Shown here piece after piece: positions 10,201 through 23,520 of a stretch of DNA of 64,000 bases. The notes under the pieces were generated by a model, which saw only the letters and a list, made by a program, of their open reading frames with translations, searched no databases and was not told the origin of the DNA. Made by a program: the position numbers and the translations under genes. This stretch comes from an uncultured Prevotellaceae bacterium (GTDB lineage: Bacteria > Bacteroidota > Bacteroidia > Bacteroidales > Bacteroidaceae): the NCBI GenBank assembly GCA_900315455.1, contig OMZE01000017.1, positions 1 to 64,000 of the forward strand. The letters are read 5' to 3'. How positions within the stretch are numbered: position 1 is the stretch's first letter; every line of letters starts with the position of its first letter.

Positions 10201-10396
10201 TCACACTGCCACCCTGGGCACCTTTCACCCTGACGGTAGCACCAATGAGCGGTTCTCCTTCTTGGTCGATGACCTGTCCGGTGACCACAAAGGTCTGTGC
10301 TTGTTCCGTTGATGCCATTACAGGAGTCGGCAGAGAGGACAGTCCTCCCAATGCACCCCAAAAAAGCATCGCAGATAATAATACTTTTTTACTCAT
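7205..10396 (-). CDS. SusC/RagA-family TonB-dependent outer-membrane transporter (arabinan locus)
   Basis: The 1063-residue protein has a signal peptide (about 1-29), then a carboxypeptidase-regulatory-like domain (VVTGQVIDQEGEPLIGATVRVKG, about 36-112), the conserved EQVVVVGYGTQKKADLTGSV stretch and a TonB plug (about 120-240, with IRGIGSFGSTAPLYVIDGVP and ASAGAIYGSRAANGVIIITTK). A long beta-barrel follows and ends in a terminal Phe (INFTF), as expected for outer-membrane assembly. It imports oligosaccharides with its SusD partner, powered by TonB. It is the first gene of the operon. An exact -7 element and three phased direct repeats lie upstream, pointing to activation by the AraC-type regulator encoded just before it. 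Confidence 0.93.
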   Translation of the reverse strand: MSKKVLLSAMLFWGALGGLSSLPTPVMASTEQAQTFVVTGQVIDQEGEPLIGATVRVKGAQGGSVTDIDGNFQLEAPQNATLIVSYVGFKDLEVDVRGRSALGQIQLESDYSLLEQVVVVGYGTQKKADLTGSVSVVNADELKRVSNSNISTMLEGKVAGVQITSDGQPGADPTVRIRGIGSFGSTAPLYVIDGVPMGTTIRDFSPNDIATIQVLKDASAGAIYGSRAANGVIIITTKSGQKDQPLKVDYKGYFGVDQIPDGVYDVMNADQYSHYLGQACENSGTPLPGGYTPGDDGMYHFKDGTNTDWFNEVFKTGIRQNHNVNFSGGGAHNTYNVGLDYFNQKGTLEGAGPNFERFTVRVNNTMETKFIKFRTSLVYSHSNQDNMAISNASEYVQGLYGDVTNVLRGTLLMQPTIKAYDESTWVLDDKVGSASNYNYDAYGYGVYYDTIHGDISASNPLLVNHLLSRNTLVDRVVATGSADVDLLKMLGVHSENHSLTYKINLSYSKTHANDNTWISAWIQSNRVYLDKTNETLTKGQRRYSDFLVENTLNYDGTIGKHHFNVVLGQTYEEENTFNLTGWGKNFTEPYFLQLQNAENTYSSSYEYKHALTSYIGRLIYDYDGKYLLSAVIRRDGSSRLSKDIRWGTFPSISVGWRFDKEEFFPINRNIVNMFKLRASYGELGNENIGEYMYQTTMARNNMTYSFNNTPITGSAISTFVNKNIAWEKKKTTNVGIDLAMFNNRIEFTAEWYLNKSVDLLYSVPVPASAGVANTSVTMNAASMENSGFEFSATYRNRDHALKYELSANLSTLKNKVTSLGFGTDSYITGAYATYVGKEVGQFYGWEYEGIARTQADLDDHAVQSGANVGDCLYKDVNEDGVVDGNDQVVLGSGLPKVNFGFSAHLEYKHFDLSVSTFGALGYHVSDDIYNSLNSCYGWWNKDVAVLDANRWSEDGLTYLSNVPRTYATNNATLAWNDLFSSRKIQNAAYWKIANVELGFNFPDKWFNGVVSGVRAYVSAQNLYTFTGYKGYNVDYAGGTFTPGYNFCSFPSARSFMAGINFTF

Positions 10397-10504
10397 TTGA
10401 TAAATTGATTAGATAAAAATATGTTAGTTTTTATAATAGTCCACGGCAACATATCTGATAAATGTTGGTTGCGTAGGTTAGGTCGTTTGGTTTAAAAGTT
10501 GCCG

Positions 10505-10512
10505 CAAAGATA
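10505..10512 (-). promoter_or_regulatory. -7 element of the arabinan susC promoter
   Basis: TATCTTTG on the minus strand matches TAnnTTTG exactly, about 110 bases before the susC ATG. No good TTTG is present at the correct distance upstream. Instead the first of three direct repeats begins 19 bases upstream, as expected for an activator-dependent promoter. Confidence 0.6.
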
Positions 10513-10531
10513 ACAAAGGTTAAAAGCCGAA

Positions 10532-10583
10532 AGGTGGACAAAATAAAATATGAGGTGGACAAAGTGAAAAACAGGTGGACAAA
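10532..10583 (-). promoter_or_regulatory. Three phased direct repeats, candidate AraC-type operator
   Basis: The plus-strand 11-mer AGGTGGACAAA occurs three times without a mismatch at 10532-10542, 10553-10563 and 10573-10583. Starts are 21 and 20 bases apart, so all copies lie on the same helix face. The cluster is between the stop of the AraC-domain regulator and the -7 element of susC. AraC-family domains, with two helix-turn-helix units each, commonly bind direct repeats with this spacing next to the promoter. Confidence 0.75.
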
Positions 10584-10628
10584 CTATTGGAGACACTTGC
10601 ACCCGTGGAATTGTGTGGGCACACACTA

Positions 10629-13586
10629 TTATTTTCCCCAAGAACTCGGGTTAGTTCCAAATTCTTTGGTGAAACAACGGGTGAAATACTTCGGGTCGTT
10701 GAATCCCACGCTGAAGGCGATTTCGGCGATGTTTCGGTTGGCAGCATTCCGCTCCAACATCTTGCGTGCCATGTCGAGCCGGTAGTGTCGCATGAACTGT
10801 CCGGGCGACATGCCCGTCTCCTCATTGAGTTTCTTGCTGAGGAGCGTGCGGTTGAGTCCCATCTGTTCCGACAGTTCGGTCACTCCATATTCACTGTTCA
10901 TGTAGTTTTGCTCCATGAGTTCCACGATACGCTCCATGAAAGGCTTCACCGACTCGGCAGCCTGTTGGTCGTCGGCCACCGCCGTCTTGCTCACGCTCTC
11001 TGCCATGCGCTTGCGGTTGTCGATGATACTTTGGATGCGCTTCTGCAGCGCTATAGGGTCTTCGCTCTCGCGAAGGGCGTCTTCGATGGGCCGCATGAGT
11101 TTCTCCTCTTCCTGTCGGCGCAGTTGTCTCACCCTGCGGTTGTAGAGGGCGACGGCCGCGGCGAGCAATGCCAGGAGCACCAGGGAGATAAACCACCACG
11201 ACTTATAGAAATAAGGTGTCACTTTGACCTCTACCGAGACGGAGGTGTCGGCAGCCTTGCTGAGGGCCGACGCATACCTCACCTCGAAGACATAGTCGCC
11301 CGAGGGCAGGCTGGTGTATCTCACGGAGTGCTGCCCCGGCTCGAGTTGTGTCCACTCCGTCTCGAGTCCCCTCATGCGGTAACTGTACACGCCCTGTGTC
11401 TCATTGCCGTAGTTGAGCGTCGAGAAGTCGATGACGAGCGACCTGTTGCTCTCGTGCAGCCGTATGGTTTTTGCATAACTGATGTCCTCGTCGATATGTC
11501 CGTCACCTGCCACGGCATCCTGGTTGTCGATGGTGAGGTGGGTGAGGTGCAGCCGGTGTGGCCTGTTGGCGATAAGGTTACCCGGTGCCACCGAGGTCAG
11601 TCCTTCCTGACTGCCAAACCACAATGTGCCATCATTCCCTTTCGTCGCGCCATTCCAATAGAACTGCTGACAGAGCAGGCCGTTCTCCTCTCTCAGCGTC
11701 GTGAAAGCCCCCGTTTCGGGATTGAGCACGGAGAGTCCGTTGCCCGTGGCAATCCACAGTTTGCCGTTCTCATCCTCCACTATGCCTTTCACAGAGTTGT
11801 TGGCCAGACCATCGTTGGTGGTATATGCCACGAAGAAATCCTTTCCTTCGTTGCTGGTCTTCCGCCTGTAGAGTCCGTAGCCGTTGCTGCCCATCCATAA
11901 CGTGCCGTCCTTCGACTGGTAAAAACAAGTAATCTTGTCGATGATACCACTCTCAGGGCTGTCGAGTTTGTCGCGGAGATGTTGGAAGGCAAACTTCCCT
12001 TTATTGTCTCTACCCTTCCCCACGTCGATGACATAGGTTCCCTCCAGGCAGCCTATCCATAATTGCCGGTCGTGGTCGATGAGTGCGCCGATACAGCCTC
12101 GTGCCAAATGGCATCCCTCGAAAGGCTCCTCGAGCACTTGCTTGCCGAAGTCGTAGAAGAAGATGCCTTCGTTGCTGCCTATCCATAGACCGTTATTGAC
12201 ATCGTCGTAGGCCATGGCGCCCACGAAATTGAGCATGAGGGCATGCCGCTCATCGACGTTGAGTCTGCCCACCACATGGGTCTGGAAATCCATATAGTTC
12301 ACACCGCCGCCCCATGTGCCTATCCATAGTCGGTGGCCGTCGGTGACGAGGGCAGAAACGGAGTTATGCGACAGTTGGCTGTTGTGGGTAGTGAAATGGG
12401 TAAACGTGCCGTCGGCATCCATCCTGTTGAGTCCACCTTCCACGGTGCCCACCCACAGCGTGCCGTCTTCCTGCACGAGCATGGCATTCACGGCATTGGG
12501 GGAGATGCTCTTCGGGTCGGCGGTATGCTCGAAATTGCGCATGGCCAGCATGCGTGGACTCAGGCAAACGGCGCCGGCTGTCTCGGTGCCTATCCACAGG
12601 CATCCGTCGTTTTGGTGAATACAACTCACGAAATTGCTGCCCAATGGCCATGGCGAGGTCGAAGTGTTCCAATGTTCGAAATGCTGTCCGTCGGGCATGA
12701 GGAAATCCAAGCCTCCCAATGTTCCCACGAGCAAGGTCTTGTCGGGTGTCATCGCCATACAACTCACAAAATCGTGCGACAGCGACGACGGGTCTTGACT
12801 ATGGCTGTAAGCCATGAGTTGGGTGGCATGAGGATGGTAGAGTCTCAGACCGTGGTTGGTGGCTATCCACACTTTGTCGTCCTGCCGCAGCAGTGAGGTG
12901 ACAAAGAGTCCGTTGAGATGTGACAAGAGGGGTGAAATCTCACTTTTCACAATTTTCTCTCCTTCGGCAGCCATCCTGAAGATACCCCCGTCGATACATG
13001 CCCACACGTTCCCATTGCCGTACAAATCGGCGATGGTGACGCTAGGAGTATTGCCGGTATAAGGATAACTGACGATATTCTTCACGCTGCCGTTCTCATG
13101 GAAAGAAAAGCAATGGATATGCGACATGGTGACGAGCCACAGCCTTCCCACCTTGTCGAGCATGATGTTCACACCCCGCTGCGAGAGAATCTCCTCAAGC
13201 CGTTTGTCCTTGCTGTCGGGCATCGCCACCGTCATCGTGCGCATGTCGATAATCTGGGTATATTCGTCGAAGACCACCCAAAGCCGGTGGAACTGGTCTT
13301 CGCAAACCTTTCTGGAAGAGTGGCTTCTCCACTGCAAGCCCTGCGGACGGGTATAGAAACTGGAGAATCCGTATCCATTATAGCGAACGATACCACCTCC
13401 GTATGTCGACAGCCATACGAATCCCTCGCTGTCGGTGAAGATGGTGTTCACGTTGTTGCTCGGCAGGCCGTCTGTCATATTGAGTGTCGAGATGTTGTAC
13501 CGCTCAAGAAAAGTGTGCTGAGCCAGCAGGCCCAACGACACGGCAAAGAAATAACAGAGCGAGGCAAGTCGACGCAATGGCTTCAT
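10629..13586 (-). CDS. Membrane sensor-regulator: propeller sensor fused to AraC domain, no kinase
   Basis: The 985-residue protein has a signal peptide (about 1-22). A large periplasmic sensor follows, made of two-component-regulator propeller repeats (repeated DGTLWVGT, RLWIGTWGGG and GLWIGSNEG motifs, about 30-690) and a Y_Y_Y domain (about 705-785). One membrane helix lies at about 797-817. A roughly 70-residue, charged, probably helical linker leads to an AraC/HTH_18 DNA-binding domain (about 888-985, ending AFSVGFNDPKYFTRCFTKEFG). Classical Bacteroidota hybrid two-component systems of this sensor type also carry HisKA, HATPase and REC domains. None is present here, and no frameshift or gap is visible. 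It most likely senses an arabino-oligosaccharide in the periplasm and activates susC directly. It has its own -7 element 36 bases upstream. Confidence 0.88.
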   Translation of the reverse strand: MKPLRRLASLCYFFAVSLGLLAQHTFLERYNISTLNMTDGLPSNNVNTIFTDSEGFVWLSTYGGGIVRYNGYGFSSFYTRPQGLQWRSHSSRKVCEDQFHRLWVVFDEYTQIIDMRTMTVAMPDSKDKRLEEILSQRGVNIMLDKVGRLWLVTMSHIHCFSFHENGSVKNIVSYPYTGNTPSVTIADLYGNGNVWACIDGGIFRMAAEGEKIVKSEISPLLSHLNGLFVTSLLRQDDKVWIATNHGLRLYHPHATQLMAYSHSQDPSSLSHDFVSCMAMTPDKTLLVGTLGGLDFLMPDGQHFEHWNTSTSPWPLGSNFVSCIHQNDGCLWIGTETAGAVCLSPRMLAMRNFEHTADPKSISPNAVNAMLVQEDGTLWVGTVEGGLNRMDADGTFTHFTTHNSQLSHNSVSALVTDGHRLWIGTWGGGVNYMDFQTHVVGRLNVDERHALMLNFVGAMAYDDVNNGLWIGSNEGIFFYDFGKQVLEEPFEGCHLARGCIGALIDHDRQLWIGCLEGTYVIDVGKGRDNKGKFAFQHLRDKLDSPESGIIDKITCFYQSKDGTLWMGSNGYGLYRRKTSNEGKDFFVAYTTNDGLANNSVKGIVEDENGKLWIATGNGLSVLNPETGAFTTLREENGLLCQQFYWNGATKGNDGTLWFGSQEGLTSVAPGNLIANRPHRLHLTHLTIDNQDAVAGDGHIDEDISYAKTIRLHESNRSLVIDFSTLNYGNETQGVYSYRMRGLETEWTQLEPGQHSVRYTSLPSGDYVFEVRYASALSKAADTSVSVEVKVTPYFYKSWWFISLVLLALLAAAVALYNRRVRQLRRQEEEKLMRPIEDALRESEDPIALQKRIQSIIDNRKRMAESVSKTAVADDQQAAESVKPFMERIVELMEQNYMNSEYGVTELSEQMGLNRTLLSKKLNEETGMSPGQFMRHYRLDMARKMLERNAANRNIAEIAFSVGFNDPKYFTRCFTKEFGTNPSSWGK

Positions 13587-13622
13587 TTAGTTTTTATTGA
13601 CAAACTGCATTTCTATCTCTTG

Positions 13623-13630
13623 CAAAATTA
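13623..13630 (-). promoter_or_regulatory. -7 element of the sensor-regulator gene
   Basis: TAATTTTG on the minus strand matches TAnnTTTG exactly, 36 bases before the ATG. A TTTG upstream is spaced only 13 bases away, so the -33 element is not convincing. Confidence 0.5.
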
Positions 13631-13695
13631 AGAAAAAAATCGTCAAAACTGAAAAATATTACTCGTTTTTTTCGATAAAATCTCCAGAGAATAGG

Positions 13696-13795
13696 TTTGA
13701 GGTTTATCATGCTGCGCATGATAAACATCGGCGGCGCCTCAGCATACTGAAAGTAAACTTTCGTCTGCATTCGGCTTGCACGATGTTTGAGGTTT
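13696..13795. repeat. Dispersed intergenic repeat, copy A
   Basis: This 100-base stretch is a diverged inverted copy of 23255-23346 and shares its right half with the tandem units at 25962-26123 (CTCAgCATA..., then aTTCGgCTTGCA.GA..TTTGA). It contains a perfect 10-base-pair hairpin (703-712 with 716-725 of the 13 kb block, 3-base loop). It is flanked by identical GTTTGAGGTTT direct repeats (13695-13705 and 13785-13795). No coding potential is seen. It fills much of the 315-base spacer between the regulator promoter and the susA stop. Confidence 0.75.
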
Positions 13796-13901
13796 CTTTT
13801 GACCTTTGCTTTATAGAACGAACACGAATCTACCGAATTCACACGAATAAAAATTTCGTGAAGATTCGGGGAATTCGTGTTCGTTTTTATTCCTTTTGGC
13901 A

Positions 13902-15794
13902 TCAGAACTCCACAATGAGAGTCTGGCGCGGGCGGAGGTTCACGTCCTTGTCGAGTCTGACGTGGCGGCGGGTGATGACATCAGTAGCGGTGGTGGTGCT
14001 GCCGATGACCTCGGCATAGCGTGCCACCTCGAGGGTAGCGGGTTGCGAAGTGCCGTTGAGGATGGTGAGTACCGTCTTGCCCTGATACTGGCGTGCGATG
14101 ACGTAAACGCCATGCCACGGGATAAACTGCGTCTGCTTGCCTTTCACCACCACATCGTTGCCCTGTCGCCAGTGGAGAAGTCGGCTGCACCAGTCGAACA
14201 TCGCATTCTGGGCATTGGTGCGGCCCTCACGCGTGAAGGCACTGCGCTTGTCGCCCTTGAAACCACCGGGGAAGTCCTTGCGCACATTGCCGTCGGTCAC
14301 CTCCTTCGTACCGTTCATCAGCACCTCGGTGCCATAGTAGAGTTGCGGCGTGCGGTTGATGGTGAGCAGCAGGGCGAGGGCCTGTTTCAGTGCGAGCGTA
14401 TCGGTGCCGTTGCCGAGGAAACGGTCGGTGTCGTGGTTCTCGATGAATGCCATCACACTCGACGGGTTGGGATAGAGGTAGTCGTAGACCAGACTGTTGT
14501 AGATGCGGTTGAAGCCATTCCACCATCCGTCGGTCTCCTCATTCTTCGCCATATTGATTTTCTCAAAGAAACTGAAGTCCATCACCGTCTTCAGGTAACT
14601 GTTCTCTTCTGCCAGTTTCGAGCCTTTCTGCCAGGTGGCGGTATAGGCGGGTTCGGTGACCCATGTCTCACCCACAGTGTTAAAGTTGGGATATTCGTCG
14701 TCGAGTGTCCGCATCCATCTTGCCATGGCATGGGCATCGGCATAGGGATAAGTGTCCATGCGGATGCCGTCGATGCCCACCGTCTCAATCCACCAGATGC
14801 TGTTCTGGATGAGGTAGGTCATCACATGCTGGTTGCGCTGATTGAGGTCGGGCATGGTGGGCACGAACCATCCTTCCACCGTCTCTCTCTTGTCTACCTC
14901 AGAGGCATAGGGGTCGACCACAGGGGTGAGTTTGTAACTCGTCTGCAGGAAACTGGTGCCGGTGGGGTCGGAAGAGCCTTTCGACTCCTTCAGCCATCCA
15001 GGTAGGTTAATCCAGTCGTGCGAGGGCATGTCCTTCACCCACGGATGCTCAAAGCCGCAGTGGTTGAAAATCATGTCCATCACCACTTTCAGACCATGTT
15101 GGTGGGCCTCGTCTACCAATCTGCGATACTCGTCATTAGTACCAAAGCGGGGGTCTACCTTGTAGTAGTCGGTGGTGGCATAGCCATGATAGGTGCTGAA
15201 GCCATTGTTGTCGGGGGAGTTGTTCTCGAGCACCGGCGTGAACCACAACGCCGTCACGCCGAGTTCCACGAAATAGTCGAGGTGCTGGCGCAGTCCTTCC
15301 AGGTCACCGCCGTGGCGCAGACTGGGCTGGCTGCGGTCTACCACATAGTTGTTCATGCCCTTGATCTGGTCGTTGGCATCGCTGCCACTAGCGAAGCGGT
15401 CGGGCATGAGCATATAGAGCACGTCGGCATTGGTGAATCCCTCGCGCTGATAACCGGGTTTTTCCCTCTGCTTGAGTTCGTAACTCACGCTCTTTTTCTG
15501 TTTGCCGATATTGAAATTGAGCGTCATCATTCCTGGTTGCGCGCCCTTGAGGTTGAGATAGACGAGCAGGTAGTTGGGACTGTCGAGCCGCACCAGACTG
15601 TCGATAGCCACTCCGGGGTAGTCGGTCGTCACCTCTGCCTCACGGATGCCGCTGCCATAGACCATGAGTTGCAGACTGGAATTCTTCATGCCGGCAAACC
15701 AGTTGGCGGGTTCTATGTGGTCGATTTTAAGGGCTGCGCTCATTGTCGTGGCAAGACTAAGGAAAATAGCGATGAATAATATGTTTTTTTTCAT
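13902..15794 (-). CDS. susA: GH13 neopullulanase/cyclomaltodextrinase (SusA-like)
   Basis: The 630-residue protein has a signal peptide (about 1-20) and no lipobox, so it is probably periplasmic like SusA. Residues about 22-105 match the N-terminal beta domain of cyclomaltodextrinases (IEPANWFAGM). The GH13 barrel follows, with nucleophile D347 (GIRMDTY), acid/base E376 (VGETWV) and transition-state D455 (ENHDTDRF), plus VVMDMIFNH of region I. A C-terminal all-beta domain closes it. It cleaves alpha-1,4 bonds in imported maltodextrins, pullulan or cyclodextrins. It is the last gene of malQ-susB-pulA-susA, 74 bases after pulA. Regulation by the LacI protein at 55 kb is inferred from the operator at the head of the operon. 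Confidence 0.87.
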   Translation of the reverse strand: MKKNILFIAIFLSLATTMSAALKIDHIEPANWFAGMKNSSLQLMVYGSGIREAEVTTDYPGVAIDSLVRLDSPNYLLVYLNLKGAQPGMMTLNFNIGKQKKSVSYELKQREKPGYQREGFTNADVLYMLMPDRFASGSDANDQIKGMNNYVVDRSQPSLRHGGDLEGLRQHLDYFVELGVTALWFTPVLENNSPDNNGFSTYHGYATTDYYKVDPRFGTNDEYRRLVDEAHQHGLKVVMDMIFNHCGFEHPWVKDMPSHDWINLPGWLKESKGSSDPTGTSFLQTSYKLTPVVDPYASEVDKRETVEGWFVPTMPDLNQRNQHVMTYLIQNSIWWIETVGIDGIRMDTYPYADAHAMARWMRTLDDEYPNFNTVGETWVTEPAYTATWQKGSKLAEENSYLKTVMDFSFFEKINMAKNEETDGWWNGFNRIYNSLVYDYLYPNPSSVMAFIENHDTDRFLGNGTDTLALKQALALLLTINRTPQLYYGTEVLMNGTKEVTDGNVRKDFPGGFKGDKRSAFTREGRTNAQNAMFDWCSRLLHWRQGNDVVVKGKQTQFIPWHGVYVIARQYQGKTVLTILNGTSQPATLEVARYAEVIGSTTTATDVITRRHVRLDKDVNLRPRQTLIVEF

Positions 15795-15868
15795 TTTTAT
15801 GAATGATGGTTAGTGATAATCTCTCCAATAAAGGCCCTAAAGACCCTAACATCTCTAAAGTCCATGGC

Positions 15869-17842
15869 TTAATCATGCAGGATGAGGGCCGACTGTGGGT
15901 CGACGACCACACGTCCGCCTTCTACGGTGGAGATACCGTTTTCATCGATGACGTTGTCGCAGCACACCACGGTGAACCGGCCTTGTGGGATATCAACGAC
16001 CCTCGACTCCTTATTGCTGTTGAGCACTACGATGATGTTGTTCCACGCATCACCCCCTGCATGGTTTTTCAGCATGAAAGCCACGAGGCAGTCTTGTGTG
16101 GGCAGGAACTCAAGCGAGCGTCGCACGGCATCGGCATCTCCCAAACGGAAGGCGGGATGGTTCTTGCGCAACTGTATCAACTTCACGTAGTATTCGAAGG
16201 CGTGGGCATAGCGCAGCGTATTGTTCCAGTTGAGTTGGTTGACGGAGTCGGGCGACTCGAAACTGTTGTGCACGCCTTTCTTGTCGCGCAGCATCTCTTC
16301 CCCGGAGAGGATGAAGGGCACGCCCTGCGAGGTGAAGACGGCGGTCTGAGCGAGCAGGTCGAGGCGTTGCAACTCATCGCTGGTGATGCCCGGCACTGAA
16401 GAGCGGAGGCGGTCGACGAGGCACATGTCGTCATGACAACTCACATAGGCTATCATCTGCGTGGGTTGAGTGGCCCATGGCTCATCGGAGTAGTTCACCT
16501 TCTTCATATCCACCTGTGGGTGGGCGATACCGCCCGCAATGCCGTATTTCAGACTCTCTTCCTCGCCAGGCAGTCCGGCGAGGAAAGCACCCTTGGTGTC
16601 ATCGTCGAAGGGACCACGCAGGGCATCGCGGATTTCGTCGCTGAAGGCGGCGATGCGCGGCATCTTCGGTATATTGGCCTTCACGCCGAGTTGGTCTTGC
16701 GGGTAGGCACAGGCACCTGCCGACCATCCCTCGCCATAGATGAAGATAGAGGGGTCTATCTCGTCTACTGCCTTGCGGATGGCGTTCATCGTCTCGATGT
16801 CGTGCACGCCCATGAGGTCGAAGCGGAAACCGTCGATATGATACTCGTTAATCCAGTATTTCACCGACTCTATCATAAACTTCCTCATCATGGGTTTTTC
16901 AGAGGCCGTCTCATTGCCACATCCCGAACCGTTGCTGTAGTTGCCGTCGGCGGTCTTGCGGTAGTAGTAGTCGGGCCAGGTGCGCTGGAAATTGCTGTGG
17001 TCGATGTCGTAGGTGTGGTTGTAGACGACATCGAGGATGACGCGGATGCCCGCCTTGTGGAGCGCCTGCACCATCTGCTTGAACTCACTGATGCGGCAGC
17101 CTGGCTCATAGGGATTGGTGGAGTAACTCCCTTCGGGCACGTTGTAGTTCACGGGGTCGTATCCCCAGTTGTACTTATTGTCGGCGAGCCGTGTCTCGTT
17201 GACCGAGCCGAAGTCATACGACGGAAGGATATGAATGGCATTGACACCCAGCGTTTTCAGGTGCTGGATGGCCCAGTCTTCTGTCAGGGCGAGGAACTTG
17301 CCCGGGTATTCGCTGCTCACGCGTTTCACGAAGAACTCCCCCGGGTCGAGGTTCACGTTGCGGGCGATGGAGAAGTCGCGGTGGTGCATCTCGTAGATGA
17401 CGAGGTCGGCAGGCGACTTCACCACGGGCCGGCGGTCGGCAGCCCACCCTGCGGGGTTGGTTTGCTGCATATCGATGATGGCGGCGCGCTTGCCGTTCAC
17501 TCCCACGGCCTTGGCAAAGACGCCCGGCGTCTCCCTCCAGGTGTCGGGGTTGTTGCTGCCTCCGATGGAGAAGGTATAGAAAGTGCCATAGGGAATGCCT
17601 TTCTTGTTCTTCACCGTGGCAGTCCATATGCCATTCACATATTTCATCTTGAGGGTCTTGAATGGCTTCCCTCCCTCTCCCTGGGCGTAGAGGCGCACTT
17701 TCACCTTTTTGGCATCAGCGGGGGCAAAGAGCCGGAAAGTGGTTTGCTGTGGGGTGACCACACACTCCTGGAAATCGAAATCCTGCGCATGTGAGGAATA
17801 AGAGATAAACAATGCGGTCAAGACGGTCAGTAGTTTTTTCAT
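15869..17842 (-). CDS. pulA: Type I pullulanase, GH13
   Basis: The 657-residue protein has a signal peptide (about 1-19, ending SSHA), an N-terminal CBM48/E-set domain (about 25-125) and a GH13 barrel. The diagnostic type I pullulanase motif YNWGYDP is at 224-230. Catalytic residues are D342 (GFRFD), E371 (YGEGW) and D471 (VSCHD). VVYNHTYD is region I. It hydrolyses alpha-1,6 branch points in imported dextrins and so complements SusA and SusB. It lies 106 bases after the susB stop. No lipobox is visible, so the likely location is the periplasm. The length is normal for Bacteroidota pullulanases without extra CBMs. Confidence 0.9.
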   Translation of the reverse strand: MKKLLTVLTALFISYSSHAQDFDFQECVVTPQQTTFRLFAPADAKKVKVRLYAQGEGGKPFKTLKMKYVNGIWTATVKNKKGIPYGTFYTFSIGGSNNPDTWRETPGVFAKAVGVNGKRAAIIDMQQTNPAGWAADRRPVVKSPADLVIYEMHHRDFSIARNVNLDPGEFFVKRVSSEYPGKFLALTEDWAIQHLKTLGVNAIHILPSYDFGSVNETRLADNKYNWGYDPVNYNVPEGSYSTNPYEPGCRISEFKQMVQALHKAGIRVILDVVYNHTYDIDHSNFQRTWPDYYYRKTADGNYSNGSGCGNETASEKPMMRKFMIESVKYWINEYHIDGFRFDLMGVHDIETMNAIRKAVDEIDPSIFIYGEGWSAGACAYPQDQLGVKANIPKMPRIAAFSDEIRDALRGPFDDDTKGAFLAGLPGEEESLKYGIAGGIAHPQVDMKKVNYSDEPWATQPTQMIAYVSCHDDMCLVDRLRSSVPGITSDELQRLDLLAQTAVFTSQGVPFILSGEEMLRDKKGVHNSFESPDSVNQLNWNNTLRYAHAFEYYVKLIQLRKNHPAFRLGDADAVRRSLEFLPTQDCLVAFMLKNHAGGDAWNNIIVVLNSNKESRVVDIPQGRFTVVCCDNVIDENGISTVEGGRVVVDPQSALILHD

Positions 17843-17948
17843 TTCAGTATTGCCTTGGTTGGGGAAAAGGAAGTGGGCAGTGCCATTAGGGCATTCCCCA
17901 CTTCGTCACAGTATGGTTATCATGCCATTGAGAGAAAGGATGTCTGCG

Positions 17949-22869
<4,921 letters not shown>

Positions 22870-22955
22870 AGACAAATAGGTTAGTAATTTTTGGTAAAAT
22901 TACAAATTATCCAAATATGTTATTCCCTCGTTGTTTGTTTTTTCCCCTTTTGTCT

Positions 22956-22971
22956 GTGCAAACGTTTGCAC
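22956..22971. promoter_or_regulatory. LacI-family operator upstream of malQ
   Basis: GTGCAAACGTTTGCAC is a perfect 16-base palindrome with the central CG of LacI/GalR-family operators. The same 16 bases occur at 55857-55872 between the lacI and susC genes. It is about 45 bases upstream of the probable -7 of malQ, which suits an activator better than a simple repressor. Confidence 0.85.
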
Positions 22972-23143
22972 TCTTTTATAAAAAGGAGGGGGCTGTACCA
23001 TTATTTACTTCAGTTCCGATGTGCCGCCAAGCATCGAGCGAAGTTCAATGAAAGGGAAATACCGAATTGTGCATCACACAAAATGAAGTCTCGAAAAACA
23101 AATGTTGCACAAGCCTTCGGCTTGGGGGTCACAACAACCCCAA

Positions 23144-23210
23144 CCCCTTCTTGGTCCTAAGAAGGGGCTTCAACCCCAACCCAAGGCCCTTCCCCTCTCC
23201 AGGGGAAGGG
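23144..23210. repeat. Two GC-rich hairpins in tandem
   Basis: Two perfect 9-base-pair stems with 6-base loops: CCCCTTCTT/AAGAAGGGG (23144-23167) and CCCTTCCCC/GGGGAAGGG (23187-23210). The surrounding sequence is rich in CCCCAACCC. It is probably part of a repetitive intergenic element. A terminator role for the divergent genes is unlikely, since both flanking genes are transcribed away from it. Confidence 0.6.
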
Positions 23211-23254
23211 ATGCAACCGCTCGCATCCGCTCGCTCGGTCACTAAGGTATCCGC

Positions 23255-23346
23255 GATCGTGCAAGCCGAGAGCAGAGGGAAAACAAGTTTTCACTATGCC
23301 GAGGCGCCGCCGATGTTCATCATGCGCAGCATGATAAACCTCAAAT
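23255..23346. repeat. Dispersed intergenic repeat, copy B (inverted relative to copy A)
   Basis: From ATCGTGCAAGCCGA through GAGGCGCCGCCGATG to the ATCATGCGCAGCATGAT hairpin and AACCTCAAA, this stretch follows the reverse complement of 13696-13795 with scattered changes and a small length difference. The conserved ends and hairpin, with a variable middle, suggest a mobile or formerly mobile non-coding element. Confidence 0.75.
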
Positions 23347-23520
23347 CTTAAACCTTAAACCTCAAATCTTAAAAGCACAACTCCTCTTCAAAGAAAAAGG
23401 TTCCGACCCTCACGAGCCAGAACCTTACGCGCAATGTAAAATTTTAAATTTCACCCTTCTGTTTAAAAGTGTATAATTAAGACAAACTACTATTATATCT
23501 TTTTATATGAATTCATGTTT

